Of a DNA stretch of 64,000 nucleotides, positions 42,618 through 52,036 are shown one piece after another (the first letter of the stretch is position 1; every line of letters begins with the position of its first letter). Origin of the DNA: Pseudomaricurvus sp033283335 (GTDB lineage: Bacteria > Pseudomonadota > Gammaproteobacteria > Pseudomonadales > Cellvibrionaceae). The notes beneath the pieces are model-generated. The model was not told where the DNA came from. It did no database searches and saw only the letters and a list, made by a program, of their open reading frames with translations. Where the stretch lies: positions 246,081-310,080 of the forward strand of contig JAWMQP010000004.1 in the NCBI GenBank assembly GCA_033283335.1. The letters run 5' to 3'. The position numbers and the translations under genes are program-made.

Positions 42618-44798
42618 ATGAGAGAAGCCGCTGCCCGCTCAGCATTTATCCCCCTGTCTGCACTGGCGATGGCCGTTGGCCTGAATACCAGCGTCCAGGC
42701 GCAATCCACAGAAGCCCAGGCCACTGGCAATGTGTTGGAAGAGGTCATTGTGACCGCCCAGCGCCGCAGTGAACGCTCTCTGGACGTGCCCATCAGCATC
42801 ACTGCCCTCAGTGCCGATCAGCTGGGCAAGGGCGACGTGCAACAGCTGGGCGATATCATGAAGCTGACCCCGGGAGTGCGTTTTGACACGACGGGTGGTA
42901 ACGCCCAACCCACCATTCGCGGCGTGGGCACGGCGGTGGTGGTCGCTGGCGGTGGCTCCAATGTGGCCATGTACACCGACGGCTTTTATTCTCCCAGTCC
43001 GATGATGGCGGACATGGAGTTGCTGAACATTGAGAGCGTGCAGGTCTTGAAGGGCCCTCAGGGTACCTTGTTTGGCCGCAACTCCACCGGTGGGGCGATC
43101 CTGGTGACCACCAGTGACCCCAGCAGCGAGGCCAGCGTCACCGCCGAAGCCTCTTACGGCAGTTACAACGCTCAGCGCTATCAAGTCTACGCCACTGGTG
43201 GCCTCAGTGATGACCTGGCGTTTGATATTGCTGCGGTGCAGCGCAAGGGCGATGGTTTCCTCGACAACATTGTGACCGGCAGTGACGACGACGGGGCCTA
43301 CGACAACTGGGCCGTGCGCATCGGTGCCCGCTGGGATATCTCCGACCGTGTTTCCGCTGTGCTGCGTTACGCCAAGAGCGACAAGGACGATGCCTCCTAC
43401 ATCGCCGATAACTTCTATGAAAGAAACGGCCAGGCAATGTCCACCGCCGGCTTCTTTGGCGCGCCGGTGGCCACTGCCCCGGATGAAGTTTCCAATGGCT
43501 ACCTGCCACGATTCACTTTGGAGTCGGAAGCCACCCAGCTGAAAGTCACGCTAGACCTGGGCTTTGCCGATTTGACCTCCTACACCCAGGTGCGCAATGA
43601 GGTTGGGGTGCATTATTACGATTTTGATGGCTCGGGCCTGGATCTCTATCACTACATTTTTGACACTCACGATGATGTCTTTACCCAGGAATTCCTGTTG
43701 TCCTCAAACGGTGAAGGCAAGCTGCAGTGGACCGCCGGTTTGTTCTATTTCGAAAACGACACCGCCTACAAGAGTAACAGCGCCTCGGTGGGTGGCAGTC
43801 CGTTTGTGCGCACGGGTGGTTCCGGAGTCAGTGCCGAGACCCTGGCCGTCTTTGGGGATGCCACATACGCCCTGCTCGATAACCTGTTCCTGACCTTGGG
43901 GGTGCGTTACAGTCAGGACGAAATCACCGATGCCTATTTCCTCGACGACTTCGCTGTGGCGCGCATTGATGTGCCCGACCTGGACGATGATCAAATTACC
44001 CCGCGGCTGGCGGTGCGCTTTGAGCCCAGTGAAAATACCAGTCTGTATGCTTCCTATTCCGAGGGTTTTAAATCCGGCATTTTGAATGTGGGTGGTGGCA
44101 CCCTGGAAGGGGTCGAAGTAGAGCCGGAAGAAATCAAGGCTTACGAGGTGGGCTACAAGTACAACTCCGGTGATCTGGCCTTTGATGTGGCGGCTTTCTA
44201 TTACGACTACAAGGATTTGCAGGTGGCCAGTTACATCGGCGCTTCCAGTGTTATCCGCAACGCCGCCAACTCCACCGTTTATGGCATAGACGCCCAGCTG
44301 CGCATGGCACTCACCGATAAGCTGGAATTCAACATCGGCGGTACCTGGCTGGACGCTGAGTACGACGAGTTTGACGAGTCCCAGAGCTGGGCCCAGTGCA
44401 CTGACGTCGTTTTTTGTGGCAGTGCGACCGGGACCTTTATTCCCAGCTATGTGGACGCCTCTGGCAACGAGATGCAGCGCTCGCCGGAATTCACCGCCAC
44501 TTTGGGGCTCAGCTACCTGACGGATCTGGCCGATGGCAGCCTCAACCTGTCGGGCAACCTCTACCACACCTCGGACTTTTACTTTGACTCATCAGAGGAC
44601 TACGTCCAGGACAGCTATCAGCTGTTGAGCCTGCGTGCCGAGTGGACCTCGCCGAACGAGCATTACACCGTGGCCCTGTACGGCGATAACCTCACCGATG
44701 AAGAGTATCGCGCACAGGTGCTGCCGCAGTTCTTTGGGGCGTTAAGCAATTGGGGTACGCCGCGCACAGTGGGGGTGTCGTTGGGGGTGCAGTTCTAA
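42618..44798 (+). CDS. TonB-dependent outer-membrane receptor
   Basis: 726 residues. Signal peptide ends about residue 30 (SVQAQS). A TonB box-like VLEEVIVTAQ lies at 41-50. The plug domain includes VQVLKGPQGTLFGRNSTGGAI; the 22-strand barrel follows and ends in GVSLGVQF with the terminal Phe. Substrate cannot be deduced; many marine relatives take up siderophores, sugars or vitamin-like compounds. CGGAG precedes the ATG. It is the only intact receptor here; a broken one is at 39.8 kb. Confidence 0.94.
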   Translation: MREAAARSAFIPLSALAMAVGLNTSVQAQSTEAQATGNVLEEVIVTAQRRSERSLDVPISITALSADQLGKGDVQQLGDIMKLTPGVRFDTTGGNAQPTIRGVGTAVVVAGGGSNVAMYTDGFYSPSPMMADMELLNIESVQVLKGPQGTLFGRNSTGGAILVTTSDPSSEASVTAEASYGSYNAQRYQVYATGGLSDDLAFDIAAVQRKGDGFLDNIVTGSDDDGAYDNWAVRIGARWDISDRVSAVLRYAKSDKDDASYIADNFYERNGQAMSTAGFFGAPVATAPDEVSNGYLPRFTLESEATQLKVTLDLGFADLTSYTQVRNEVGVHYYDFDGSGLDLYHYIFDTHDDVFTQEFLLSSNGEGKLQWTAGLFYFENDTAYKSNSASVGGSPFVRTGGSGVSAETLAVFGDATYALLDNLFLTLGVRYSQDEITDAYFLDDFAVARIDVPDLDDDQITPRLAVRFEPSENTSLYASYSEGFKSGILNVGGGTLEGVEVEPEEIKAYEVGYKYNSGDLAFDVAAFYYDYKDLQVASYIGASSVIRNAANSTVYGIDAQLRMALTDKLEFNIGGTWLDAEYDEFDESQSWAQCTDVVFCGSATGTFIPSYVDASGNEMQRSPEFTATLGLSYLTDLADGSLNLSGNLYHTSDFYFDSSEDYVQDSYQLLSLRAEWTSPNEHYTVALYGDNLTDEEYRAQVLPQFFGALSNWGTPRTVGVSLGVQF

Positions 44799-44830
44799 CC
44801 GCAGGGAGGCCCAGGGGGTAGCGTGTAATT

Positions 44831-45037
44831 TCAGGAGTGGTGGGAAATTCTCCACCGCTTCCAGGCCGTGTGCCCGACATACCAGACGACCCCAGCCAGT
44901 ATCGTGATCAGCGCCATCAAGGTGTGCGTGCCGGCGGCGGCATCGATGTAAAACAGGAAGCCCATCATCACGATAAACAGGGCCATGGCATTTTGAAGAT
45001 CCAGCTTTTCGCCGTTCTTGAAGTCAGGGTGTAACAT
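44831..45037 (-). CDS. Small two-TM membrane protein
   Basis: 68 residues with two hydrophobic segments (AMALFIVMMGFLFYIDAAAG and LMALITILAGVVWYVGHTAW) and a basic C-terminus. AGGAGGTAACC before the ATG is almost a perfect Shine-Dalgarno site, which supports translation. Family not recognised. Confidence 0.7.
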   Translation of the reverse strand: MLHPDFKNGEKLDLQNAMALFIVMMGFLFYIDAAAGTHTLMALITILAGVVWYVGHTAWKRWRISHHS

Positions 45038-45123
45038 GGTTACCTCCTGCGACTGACTGCTAGTTATTTACACCATCAGTATAGTTTTCGGTGGTTGGTC
45101 TGGTTAAAAGCTTTGGTGTTAAA

Positions 45124-45144
45124 CCAGCTTCCGGTGGAAGCTGG
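45124..45144 (-). terminator. Hairpin downstream of pilU
   Basis: Perfect 9-base stem CCAGCTTCC/GGAAGCTGG with a 3-base loop, 40 bases past the pilU stop on the minus strand; only a short T run follows, so termination is uncertain. Confidence 0.45.
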
Positions 45145-45183
45145 TGGCTATAATCCCATGGTTTTTTTAAAGCCACAGGTGAC

Positions 45184-46371
45184 CTAGAAGGTGCTGAACT
45201 GGCTTTCTTCCTCTTCCTCAATCGCTTCCAGGCTCAGTTCCAGTCCGGAGCCGGTTTTTTCCGCCTTTTCCTCCCCCTCGGTTTCTTCCACTTCGACTTT
45301 GGGTTTGTTGCCTTCCTCGTACAGCTTGATGCGCAGCCGCAGGTTGTTGGCGGAGTCGGCGTTGCGGATCGCTTCGTCGTAACTGATGCGGCCTTCGACG
45401 TAGAGCTTGAACAGGGCTGCGTCGAATGTCTGCATGCCGAGGTTTTCCGATTTCTCCATCATCTCTTTGATGGAGTGGAATTCGCCTTTCAAAATCAACT
45501 CGTTGATGGTCTGGGTGCCGAGCAGAATTTCCACTGCGGCGCAGCGCTTGCCGTCGACGGTCGGCACCAGCCGCTGGGAGACGAAGGCGCGGATGTTTTG
45601 TGACAGGCTCATCAGCAGTTGCGGCCGACGTTCTTCGGGGAAGAAGTTTACGATTCGATCCAGGGCCTGGTTGGCGTTGTTGGCGTGCAGGGTGGAGATG
45701 GCCAGGTGGCCGGTCTCGGCGAAGGCGAGCGCGTGTTCCATGGTCTCTCGATCGCGGATCTCGCCGATTAGGATAACGTCCGGTGCCTGACGCAGGGTGT
45801 TTTTCAGGGCCGCGTGGTAACTGTGAGTGTCGACCCCTACCTCACGCTGATTGATCACGCTTTTTTTGTGGCGGTGAACATACTCGACCGGGTCTTCGAT
45901 GGTGATGATGTGACCGCCGCTGTTACTGTTGCGGTGATCAATCAGCGCCGCCAGCGAGGTGGATTTACCGGAGCCGGTGCCGCCGACAAACAGCACCAGG
46001 CCGTTTTTCTTCATCACAATGTCTTTCAGGATCGGCGGCAGTTTCAGGTCGTCGAAACGCGGAATCTCGGTGACGATGTTTCGGGCTACAATGGAGACTT
46101 CGTTGCGCTGCTTGAAGATGTTGATACGAAAGCGGCCGACGTTGGGGATGCTCATGGCCAGGTTCATTTCCAGTTCCTGCTTGAACTCCTCACGCTGCTG
46201 TTCGTCCATAATTTCCATGGCGATGGCTTCCACCTGGCCGGGCCCCATGGGTTCTTTACTGAGGGGTTTGAGGGTGCCCTGGAACTTGGCGCAGGGAGGA
46301 GCACCGGTACTCAAATACAGATCCGAACCATCGTTTTTGGCCAGTATGCGCAGGTAGTTGTTAAAGGCCAT
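45184..46371 (-). CDS. pilU: Type IV pilus ATPase PilU
   Basis: 395-residue twitching-motility ATPase of the GspE/PilT superfamily that assists pilus retraction with PilT. Walker A GGTGSGKST, Walker B with ALRQAPDVILIGEIRDRET, His box LHANNANQALDRI. MAFNNYLRILAKNDGSDLYLSTGAPPC is the family N-terminus. The start has AAGGATG eight bases upstream; an ATG 13 codons earlier is less good. The acidic tail (EVEETEGEEKAEK) fits PilU better than PilT. No pilT is adjacent, so the usual pilT-pilU pair is broken here. Confidence 0.9.
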   Translation of the reverse strand: MAFNNYLRILAKNDGSDLYLSTGAPPCAKFQGTLKPLSKEPMGPGQVEAIAMEIMDEQQREEFKQELEMNLAMSIPNVGRFRINIFKQRNEVSIVARNIVTEIPRFDDLKLPPILKDIVMKKNGLVLFVGGTGSGKSTSLAALIDHRNSNSGGHIITIEDPVEYVHRHKKSVINQREVGVDTHSYHAALKNTLRQAPDVILIGEIRDRETMEHALAFAETGHLAISTLHANNANQALDRIVNFFPEERRPQLLMSLSQNIRAFVSQRLVPTVDGKRCAAVEILLGTQTINELILKGEFHSIKEMMEKSENLGMQTFDAALFKLYVEGRISYDEAIRNADSANNLRLRIKLYEEGNKPKVEVEETEGEEKAEKTGSGLELSLEAIEEEEESQFSTF

Positions 46372-46586
46372 AGTCAAAACATCCTTTGTGTTATGTTGAT
46401 TTTGAGTCAAGTTTAAAAGTATTGGGATTTATACTACTGCAGAAATGTATGGGATTTAATACATCAATTCCCACAATGGGAATTTACTGTGGTAAAGGTT
46501 GGATCGCGCCTGGGAATTCCTGTTCAGCTATGCTGAAGTGAGTGGTGTTGATCAATAATTGACCGTGTTGGGTAAGGGTTCGAAAG

Positions 46587-47414
46587 ATGTTGTATCTGGT
46601 ATTGCTGACGCCATTGCTGGGCTATCTGCTGTATCACCTGATCAGCCGATGGATGAAAGGACGGCAACAGCGGCGACGCGAAAGCCAGGCGCAACTGCCA
46701 TTTCCACCTGAGTGGCGCGAGATGCTGGTGCGGGATTTTCCCCTGTATCAAAAGCTGCCGCTGGAGCTGCGGCAAAAACTGGAGCAGCACATTAATGTGT
46801 TTGTGCGCGAGAAGGTGTTTGTGGGTTGCCAGGGCTTCGAGATTACTCACCAGGTGCGGGTGTTGATTGCCGCCCAGGCCTGTCTGCTGACCCTCAATGC
46901 CGCGGAGAATTATTACCCTGGCTTTGAAACCATACTGGTTTACCCGGAAGCCTATGCCGCGACTGAGACTCAGCGCGATGGCTATCTGCACACGGAATCT
47001 GTTCATGGTCGTGCGGGTGAATCCTGGCATCGGGGCCCGGTGATTGTGGCCTGGGATCAAGTGATACAGGGCGCCCGCGATGGCCGCGACGGTCACAATG
47101 TGGTGATGCACGAGTTTGCCCACAAGCTCGACGAGCAGAACCACTATATGGATGGCCTGCGGGTGCTGTCAGATCCGTCTCAGTACAAACCCTGGAAAGA
47201 GATTCTCAGTGAGGCGTTTGAACAATTACAGCAGCATCGCGATGACGTCATTGACGCATACGGAGCCACCTCGGCGGCGGAATTTTTTGCGGTGGTGACG
47301 GAAGCATTTTTTGAAAAACCGCATCAGTTGCTCGACAAGCACCCGTCGCTGTACCGCCAGTTTCAATTGTACTACCAGCTTGACCCCGTGACATGGGGCG
47401 ATGACAAGGGATAA
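46587..47414 (+). CDS. mtfA: MtfA-like zinc metallopeptidase
   Basis: 275 residues with an N-terminal membrane anchor (MLYLVLLTPLLGYLLYHLIS). The zinc-binding motif is HEFAH (His175, Glu176, His179) in VVMHEFAHKLDEQNH, with the Glu of AAEFFAVVTEAFFE further on. E. coli MtfA binds the repressor Mlc and is an aminopeptidase; the role here is inferred. The last bases overlap the next gene's possible earlier start. Confidence 0.92.
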   Translation: MLYLVLLTPLLGYLLYHLISRWMKGRQQRRRESQAQLPFPPEWREMLVRDFPLYQKLPLELRQKLEQHINVFVREKVFVGCQGFEITHQVRVLIAAQACLLTLNAAENYYPGFETILVYPEAYAATETQRDGYLHTESVHGRAGESWHRGPVIVAWDQVIQGARDGRDGHNVVMHEFAHKLDEQNHYMDGLRVLSDPSQYKPWKEILSEAFEQLQQHRDDVIDAYGATSAAEFFAVVTEAFFEKPHQLLDKHPSLYRQFQLYYQLDPVTWGDDKG

Positions 47415-47424
47415 ATTCTGGACT

Positions 47425-48447
47425 ATGAAATCGATCATTATGTTGATGTTGGTTGTGACCGCTTTGTGTACTAGCCTGGTGCAAGCCGAGGCCAACAAGT
47501 TACCCGTCTATGATGCCCGCCTCAGTGGCTACGACTACCCATTCCCCACCCACGAGTTCGCGTTTGGCTCACAAGGCCTGACGCTGACGATGACCTACAT
47601 GTGGCAACCGGGGGAAGAGGGCAAGCCAGTAGTGGTGCTGTTGCATGGCAAAAACTTCAACGGCGCCTACTGGCAAGACACCGCCCGTCACCTGCTGGAT
47701 CAGGGGTTTGGGGTGCTGATGCCCGATCAGCTGGGGTTTGGTAAATCCGCCAAGCCCACCAATTATCAGTATTCGTTTGCGGCTCTGGCGCATCACACCC
47801 GTGCCCTGATGGCCTCGCTGGGTATCGATCGTGCGATCATGGTGGGGCATTCCATGGGGGGCATGCTGGCCACCCGGTTTGCGCTGAACTACCCCGAGGC
47901 CACCTCGCAGCTGGTACTGCTGAACCCCATCGGCCTGGAAAATTACCTGCACTATGTGCAGTACCAGGATGTGAGCTTCTTTTATAACCTGGAACTCAAA
48001 AGCTCGCCGGAAACCATCGTTGCCTACCAGCGCCAAAGCTATTACGACGGCAACTGGAGCCCGCGCTATTGGCAGTTGACCTTACCGCTGATCGGCTGGG
48101 TGCGAGGGCCTGACTGGCCACAGCTGGCCAAAGTCAGCGCCCTCACCTACGACATGATTTTCACCCAGCCGGTGGTGGAAGAGTTCGATGACCTGCAGGT
48201 CCCCGCAGCGCTGATTTTAGGAACCCGAGATCGCACCGGACCGGGTCGCCAGTGGCAGAAACCTGGAGTGACCTATGAGCTGGGGCGCTACGACCAGCTG
48301 GGGGGCAAGGTGCGGCAGCGCAACCCGGACATGCAGTTGTATGAGCTGGGCGGGCTCGGTCACTTGCCCCACATTGAGGATTTCGACCGCTTTAAAGTCG
48401 TGCTTGACCAAGTCTTAACTGGCCAGCCTGATGAGAAAATGAATTAA
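47425..48447 (+). CDS. Exported alpha/beta hydrolase
   Basis: 340 residues from the ATG that gives a good signal peptide (MKSIIMLMLVVTALCTSLVQAEA); another ATG lies eight codons earlier and overlaps the mtfA stop. Catalytic features: oxyanion region VVLLHGKNFNG, nucleophile GHSMGG with Ser at about residue 146, and the acid and base His in ALILGTRDRTG and GLGHLPHIEDF. All catalytic residues are present. Substrate unknown. Follows mtfA and may be cotranscribed. Confidence 0.88.
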   Translation: MKSIIMLMLVVTALCTSLVQAEANKLPVYDARLSGYDYPFPTHEFAFGSQGLTLTMTYMWQPGEEGKPVVVLLHGKNFNGAYWQDTARHLLDQGFGVLMPDQLGFGKSAKPTNYQYSFAALAHHTRALMASLGIDRAIMVGHSMGGMLATRFALNYPEATSQLVLLNPIGLENYLHYVQYQDVSFFYNLELKSSPETIVAYQRQSYYDGNWSPRYWQLTLPLIGWVRGPDWPQLAKVSALTYDMIFTQPVVEEFDDLQVPAALILGTRDRTGPGRQWQKPGVTYELGRYDQLGGKVRQRNPDMQLYELGGLGHLPHIEDFDRFKVVLDQVLTGQPDEKMN

Positions 48448-48578
48448 CCGATGCGGCGCTGTTAACGCCAGCTTCTGGCAACTAACGTCGCTAACAGCCA
48501 CTAGGGGTTTCTGCTAGTCTGTACACATTCCCGACCAATAATTGCTGACCAATAAATGACAAATAAGAGAGAGATACC

Positions 48579-49709
48579 ATGACTACAGGCCTGCAAATCC
48601 AATCCACCCTGACTGACAGCGGGGTTTTGAACGTTGCCCTGGCCGAGGTGGCGGTACCTGCCCCGGCAGCTCACGAAGTGGTGGTGAAGGTGGAAGCCTC
48701 CCCCATCAATCCCTCGGATCTCGGTGTTTTGTTTGGGCCGGCCGATCTGCATGCCGCGACGACCTCGGGAACGGGGGCCAGCACGGTCTTGTCGGCACCG
48801 GTGGTGCCGGGCCTGATGAAACGTTTTGCCGGCCGAGTTGGCCAACCCCTGACCGTGGGTAATGAGGGCGCCGGCGTGGTGGTGGCCGCCGGCAGCAGTG
48901 ATGAGGCGCAGGCGCTCTTGGGGAAAACCGTGGGCTTGTTTGGCGGCGCGCTCTACGCCCAGTACCGGGCGGTGCCCGCTGGCTTGTGCATGCCTTTGCC
49001 CGAGGGCGTCAGTGCTCAGGAAGGCGCCTCCTGTGTGGTCAATCCTCTGACCTCGCTGGGCATGGTGGAGACCATGAAGCTGGAAGGGCATAAAGCTTTG
49101 GTGCACACGGCGGCGGCCTCCAATCTGGGACAAATGCTGAATAAAATCTGCCAGGCCGATGGCATTGAGCTGGTCAATATTGTGCGCAAAGCGGAACAGG
49201 CCGAATTGCTCAAAGGGCTGGGCGCCAAGTATGTGGTGAACAGCAGTGACCAGTCGTTTATGGCCGATTTAACCGATGCTCTGCACGCGACTGGCGCCAC
49301 CCTGGCATTTGATGCGACTGGCGGCGGTGGCCTGGCGGACCATATCCTGGCGGCGATGGAAGCGGCGCAGCTACGCACGCCACAGGAATACAGCATTTAC
49401 GGTACCAGCACTCATAAACAGGTGTACCTTTACGGTTCTCTGGATGTGTCGCCGACGACCCTGACTCGTTCCTATGGCATGGCCTGGGGCGTGGGTGGCT
49501 GGTTGCTGCCACTGTTCATGGCGCGCGTCGGTACGGATAAAATCCGCGAGTTGCAGGCACGTGTGGCGAGGGAACTGAAAACCACCTTTGCCAGCCATTA
49601 CACCCAGGAGCTGTCACTGGAAGAAATGCTGAACGCGGATACCGCTCAGCGTTACAATTTGAAAAGCACCGGTGAAAAATATTTGTTGTGTCCCCAACGG
49701 GGATTGTGA
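48579..49709 (+). CDS. MDR-superfamily NAD(P)H-dependent oxidoreductase
   Basis: 376 residues in the medium-chain dehydrogenase/quinone oxidoreductase fold. N-terminal GroES-like segment VVVKVEASPINPSDLGVLFGP and VGNEGAGVVVAAG; Rossmann part from about residue 165 (KALVHTAAASNLGQ) with FDATGGGG. The structural zinc cysteines of alcohol dehydrogenases are absent, so it is a zinc-independent reductase. Substrate unknown. Good AGAGAGA upstream. Confidence 0.85.
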   Translation: MTTGLQIQSTLTDSGVLNVALAEVAVPAPAAHEVVVKVEASPINPSDLGVLFGPADLHAATTSGTGASTVLSAPVVPGLMKRFAGRVGQPLTVGNEGAGVVVAAGSSDEAQALLGKTVGLFGGALYAQYRAVPAGLCMPLPEGVSAQEGASCVVNPLTSLGMVETMKLEGHKALVHTAAASNLGQMLNKICQADGIELVNIVRKAEQAELLKGLGAKYVVNSSDQSFMADLTDALHATGATLAFDATGGGGLADHILAAMEAAQLRTPQEYSIYGTSTHKQVYLYGSLDVSPTTLTRSYGMAWGVGGWLLPLFMARVGTDKIRELQARVARELKTTFASHYTQELSLEEMLNADTAQRYNLKSTGEKYLLCPQRGL

Positions 49710-49732
49710 GTGCTTGAATTTAAGGTTCAGAA

Positions 49733-50188
49733 ATGACTGAAGAACAAAGAAACAACCCACTTCACGGTGTAAAGCTGGAAGCCTTACTCAATGAGCTGGT
49801 GGATCATTACGGCTGGGAGGCTTTAGCCAGTGCCATCAATATCAATTGTTTTAAGAGCAATCCCAGTATTCCGTCGAGCCTGAAGTTTTTGCGCAAGACG
49901 CCCTGGGCTCGGGAGAAAGTGGAGAGTTTTTATCTTTATAAATTCAAGCGCCTGCCCAAGCCCGATGACGAGCAGTACGCTTTACCGCCGCGGGATCGAA
50001 CCGTCCCGCCGCATCATAAGCCGGGCAAGCCCGCCGTGATTAAGGTGTCGGCGGAGGCGGGAAAAAAGGCCGCGTCCATGCCAAAAAACAAGCGCCCAGC
50101 TACGCCAAATACGCAATCGGATAGTGCCACTCGCGACCCGAAATCGGTGGATGTTTGGGCCAAGTGGCGCGATAAACAAACGGATTAA
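49733..50188 (+). CDS. VF530-type DNA-binding protein
   Basis: 151 residues. The first ~75 match the VF530 family (PF09905): NNPLHGVKLEALLNELVDHYGWEALASAININCFKSNPSIPSSLKFLRKTPWAREKVE. The tail is rich in Lys/Pro/Ala and extends the usual ~80-residue protein. DNA-binding is the family description. AAGG precedes the ATG; 23 bases separate it from the oxidoreductase gene. Confidence 0.9.
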   Translation: MTEEQRNNPLHGVKLEALLNELVDHYGWEALASAININCFKSNPSIPSSLKFLRKTPWAREKVESFYLYKFKRLPKPDDEQYALPPRDRTVPPHHKPGKPAVIKVSAEAGKKAASMPKNKRPATPNTQSDSATRDPKSVDVWAKWRDKQTD

Positions 50189-50192
50189 GTGC

Positions 50193-50858
50193 CTATGCCT
50201 TGCGGAAGTTTTCAATGTAGTCCGCGAACGCTTTGGCATTTTCTTTTCGGTCGGCATCGATTTTTTTCGCCACATCGGTGCTGGCCATCATCGCTTCCCA
50301 GTCGTCCAAACCGGGGATGTCCTCTTTCAAATCCCACTGTAATTGCGATTCGGTCACCAGCTTCGCCACCACCAGCACATAGCGACAATAAATATCGGCC
50401 GCTGTCAGTGTGTCACCCAGCAGATACGGTGAGAATTGACTTAACGCATTAAAACTGTTGATGCCACTGGTGAGGGTTTTGCGGACTTCATCCAGAGTGA
50501 CCTCGCTCACTGGCGCCTTGGCCAGTACCGCTGGCAATAAGCGCCGGGCGGGTAATTCAATGTACAGTTCGGAAATTTTCATCAGCTGGCGCACTTTGGC
50601 TCGAGCCTCTGGGTCACTGGGATAGAGTGGCACTGCGGGATAGACCTCTTCCAGATAATCCACCAGAACGCTGCTCTCTGACAGACAGGTTCCCTGTTCG
50701 GTGGTCATGGCGGGGGCTTTGCCAGTGGGATTGACGGCTAACATTTCCTGGGACTGGGGATAAACAATGTGCTCTTCAAAGGGAATGCCTTTGTGCAGCA
50801 GCACGTGTTTGACAATGTTGTGGTAGTTGGAAGAGGGAAAGCCGTGAAGTGTCAGCAT
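50193..50858 (-). CDS. Glutathione S-transferase
   Basis: 221 residues: N-terminal thioredoxin-like domain with LTLHGFPSSNYHNIVKHVLL (Ser in the active-site position), PTGKAPAMTTEQG and LSESSVLVDYLEE (the cis-Pro and ESxxI glutathione-binding region), and a helical C-terminal domain from ~90. AAGGAG sits eight bases before the ATG. Convergent with the VF530 gene. Confidence 0.93.
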   Translation of the reverse strand: MLTLHGFPSSNYHNIVKHVLLHKGIPFEEHIVYPQSQEMLAVNPTGKAPAMTTEQGTCLSESSVLVDYLEEVYPAVPLYPSDPEARAKVRQLMKISELYIELPARRLLPAVLAKAPVSEVTLDEVRKTLTSGINSFNALSQFSPYLLGDTLTAADIYCRYVLVVAKLVTESQLQWDLKEDIPGLDDWEAMMASTDVAKKIDADRKENAKAFADYIENFRKA

Positions 50859-51041
50859 GGTATTCTCCTTGTGGCGACCGGTGAGCATCCAGAATATGAG
50901 TGTCCAGAGGATGATGGAATATGGTCAAGAGTATAGTGGTAATTGCTCGGTGTGAGTGTGAACCCCCGGCAGACGTGCTATACCTGTGGCAGGCGCACAG
51001 CCGCTGTTACCAGAAACTGCAACAAGAATAAGGAGTTATAA

Positions 51042-51446
51042 ATGATTACCTATTTATATTGGGCACTGGTCATTGTGATTGCGATCATCTTGTTGATGGT
51101 GTTCGGAAAAATGAACCATTGGAAGCTGGCAGCGGCAAGTTGTGCGCTGGTATTTCTGGTCGGCGCGTTGGCCTATTATTTTCATTTTCAGCAAGTATTC
51201 GTCAAGCGCTGGGGCGGTGTGATGTCGGTGAGTGTGCCCAAGGGACATCGTCATATTACCGCCACATGGAAAGACGAACACCTGTGGATTGAAAATTACA
51301 ACCCGGAAACCAACACCTGTCACTTCCGCGAGTACTCGAAGGGCAACCTGCTGCAAGGGGAAGTGACCATTAAAAACTGCTCCCCGATTGCCCTGCCCAA
51401 GGTGCCGGACAAAATGCCCTTGTCGGGCATGGCGGATGAACTTTAA
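51042..51446 (+). CDS. Small membrane protein of unknown function
   Basis: 134 residues. Two TM segments at 5-21 (YWALVIVIAIILLMVFG) and 28-46, then a soluble domain (ITATWKDEHLWIENYNPETNTC) with two Cys. No family recognised; may be an inner-membrane protein with a periplasmic tail. AAGGAG lies eight bases before the ATG. Confidence 0.8.
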   Translation: MITYLYWALVIVIAIILLMVFGKMNHWKLAAASCALVFLVGALAYYFHFQQVFVKRWGGVMSVSVPKGHRHITATWKDEHLWIENYNPETNTCHFREYSKGNLLQGEVTIKNCSPIALPKVPDKMPLSGMADEL

Positions 51447-51633
51447 CCGTCTGTTGCGGTGATCGCAGATACCCACTGCTAACCCATAAGTTCTCCTGCG
51501 GTAGCGGCATTTGTTGTTGATATTCGGTGCTTTCGTGCCTCGTTAGAATATTCTCTGCGTGTTGTATCCTTTGATGCGTTTCATAGTCTCGGCATTCCCA
51601 ATACCCACGATTTTAAACCGGTCATTATGGGTT

Positions 51634-52032
51634 TCAGTAATCTGAAACTTCCCAGCCTTCCGGTAAGGCCGCAGACTGACGGGTCTGCGGGTCAAAGCCG
51701 ACACTGGTGACCGATCCCCTGGCAACCAATTGGCCGTTGGCAAAAATGTCATTGTTGAGCGTCAGGCTCTTTGTGCCCACTCGCGAGCACCAGCTCACCA
51801 CTTCAATGTCGTCATCAAACCGGCACTCACGCAGGTAATCGATATTGATGTTGGCCACCACCATGTTGTTGGCCATCAGGTCATCGCGGCCGGACTGTCG
51901 CATGACGGCCTGGAAAAAGTCCAGTCGTCCCACTTCCATAAACGTGATGTAAGAACCGGAAGAGACGTGTCCCATGGCGTCGGTGTCGGAGTAGCGGGTT
52001 TGAATTTGGGTGCGGGTAACCGGGAGTTTCAT
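51634..52032 (-). CDS. Acyl-CoA thioesterase (4HBT hotdog)
   Basis: 132 residues. Hotdog-fold signature TRYSDTDAMGHVSSGSYITFMEVGRLDFF, with the Asp and His/Ser of the YbgC/4HBT active site. AGGAG precedes the ATG. It starts four bases after the norR stop and is almost certainly cotranscribed with norR. Substrate unknown. Confidence 0.9.
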   Translation of the reverse strand: MKLPVTRTQIQTRYSDTDAMGHVSSGSYITFMEVGRLDFFQAVMRQSGRDDLMANNMVVANINIDYLRECRFDDDIEVVSWCSRVGTKSLTLNNDIFANGQLVARGSVTSVGFDPQTRQSAALPEGWEVSDY

Positions 52033-52036
52033 ATTC

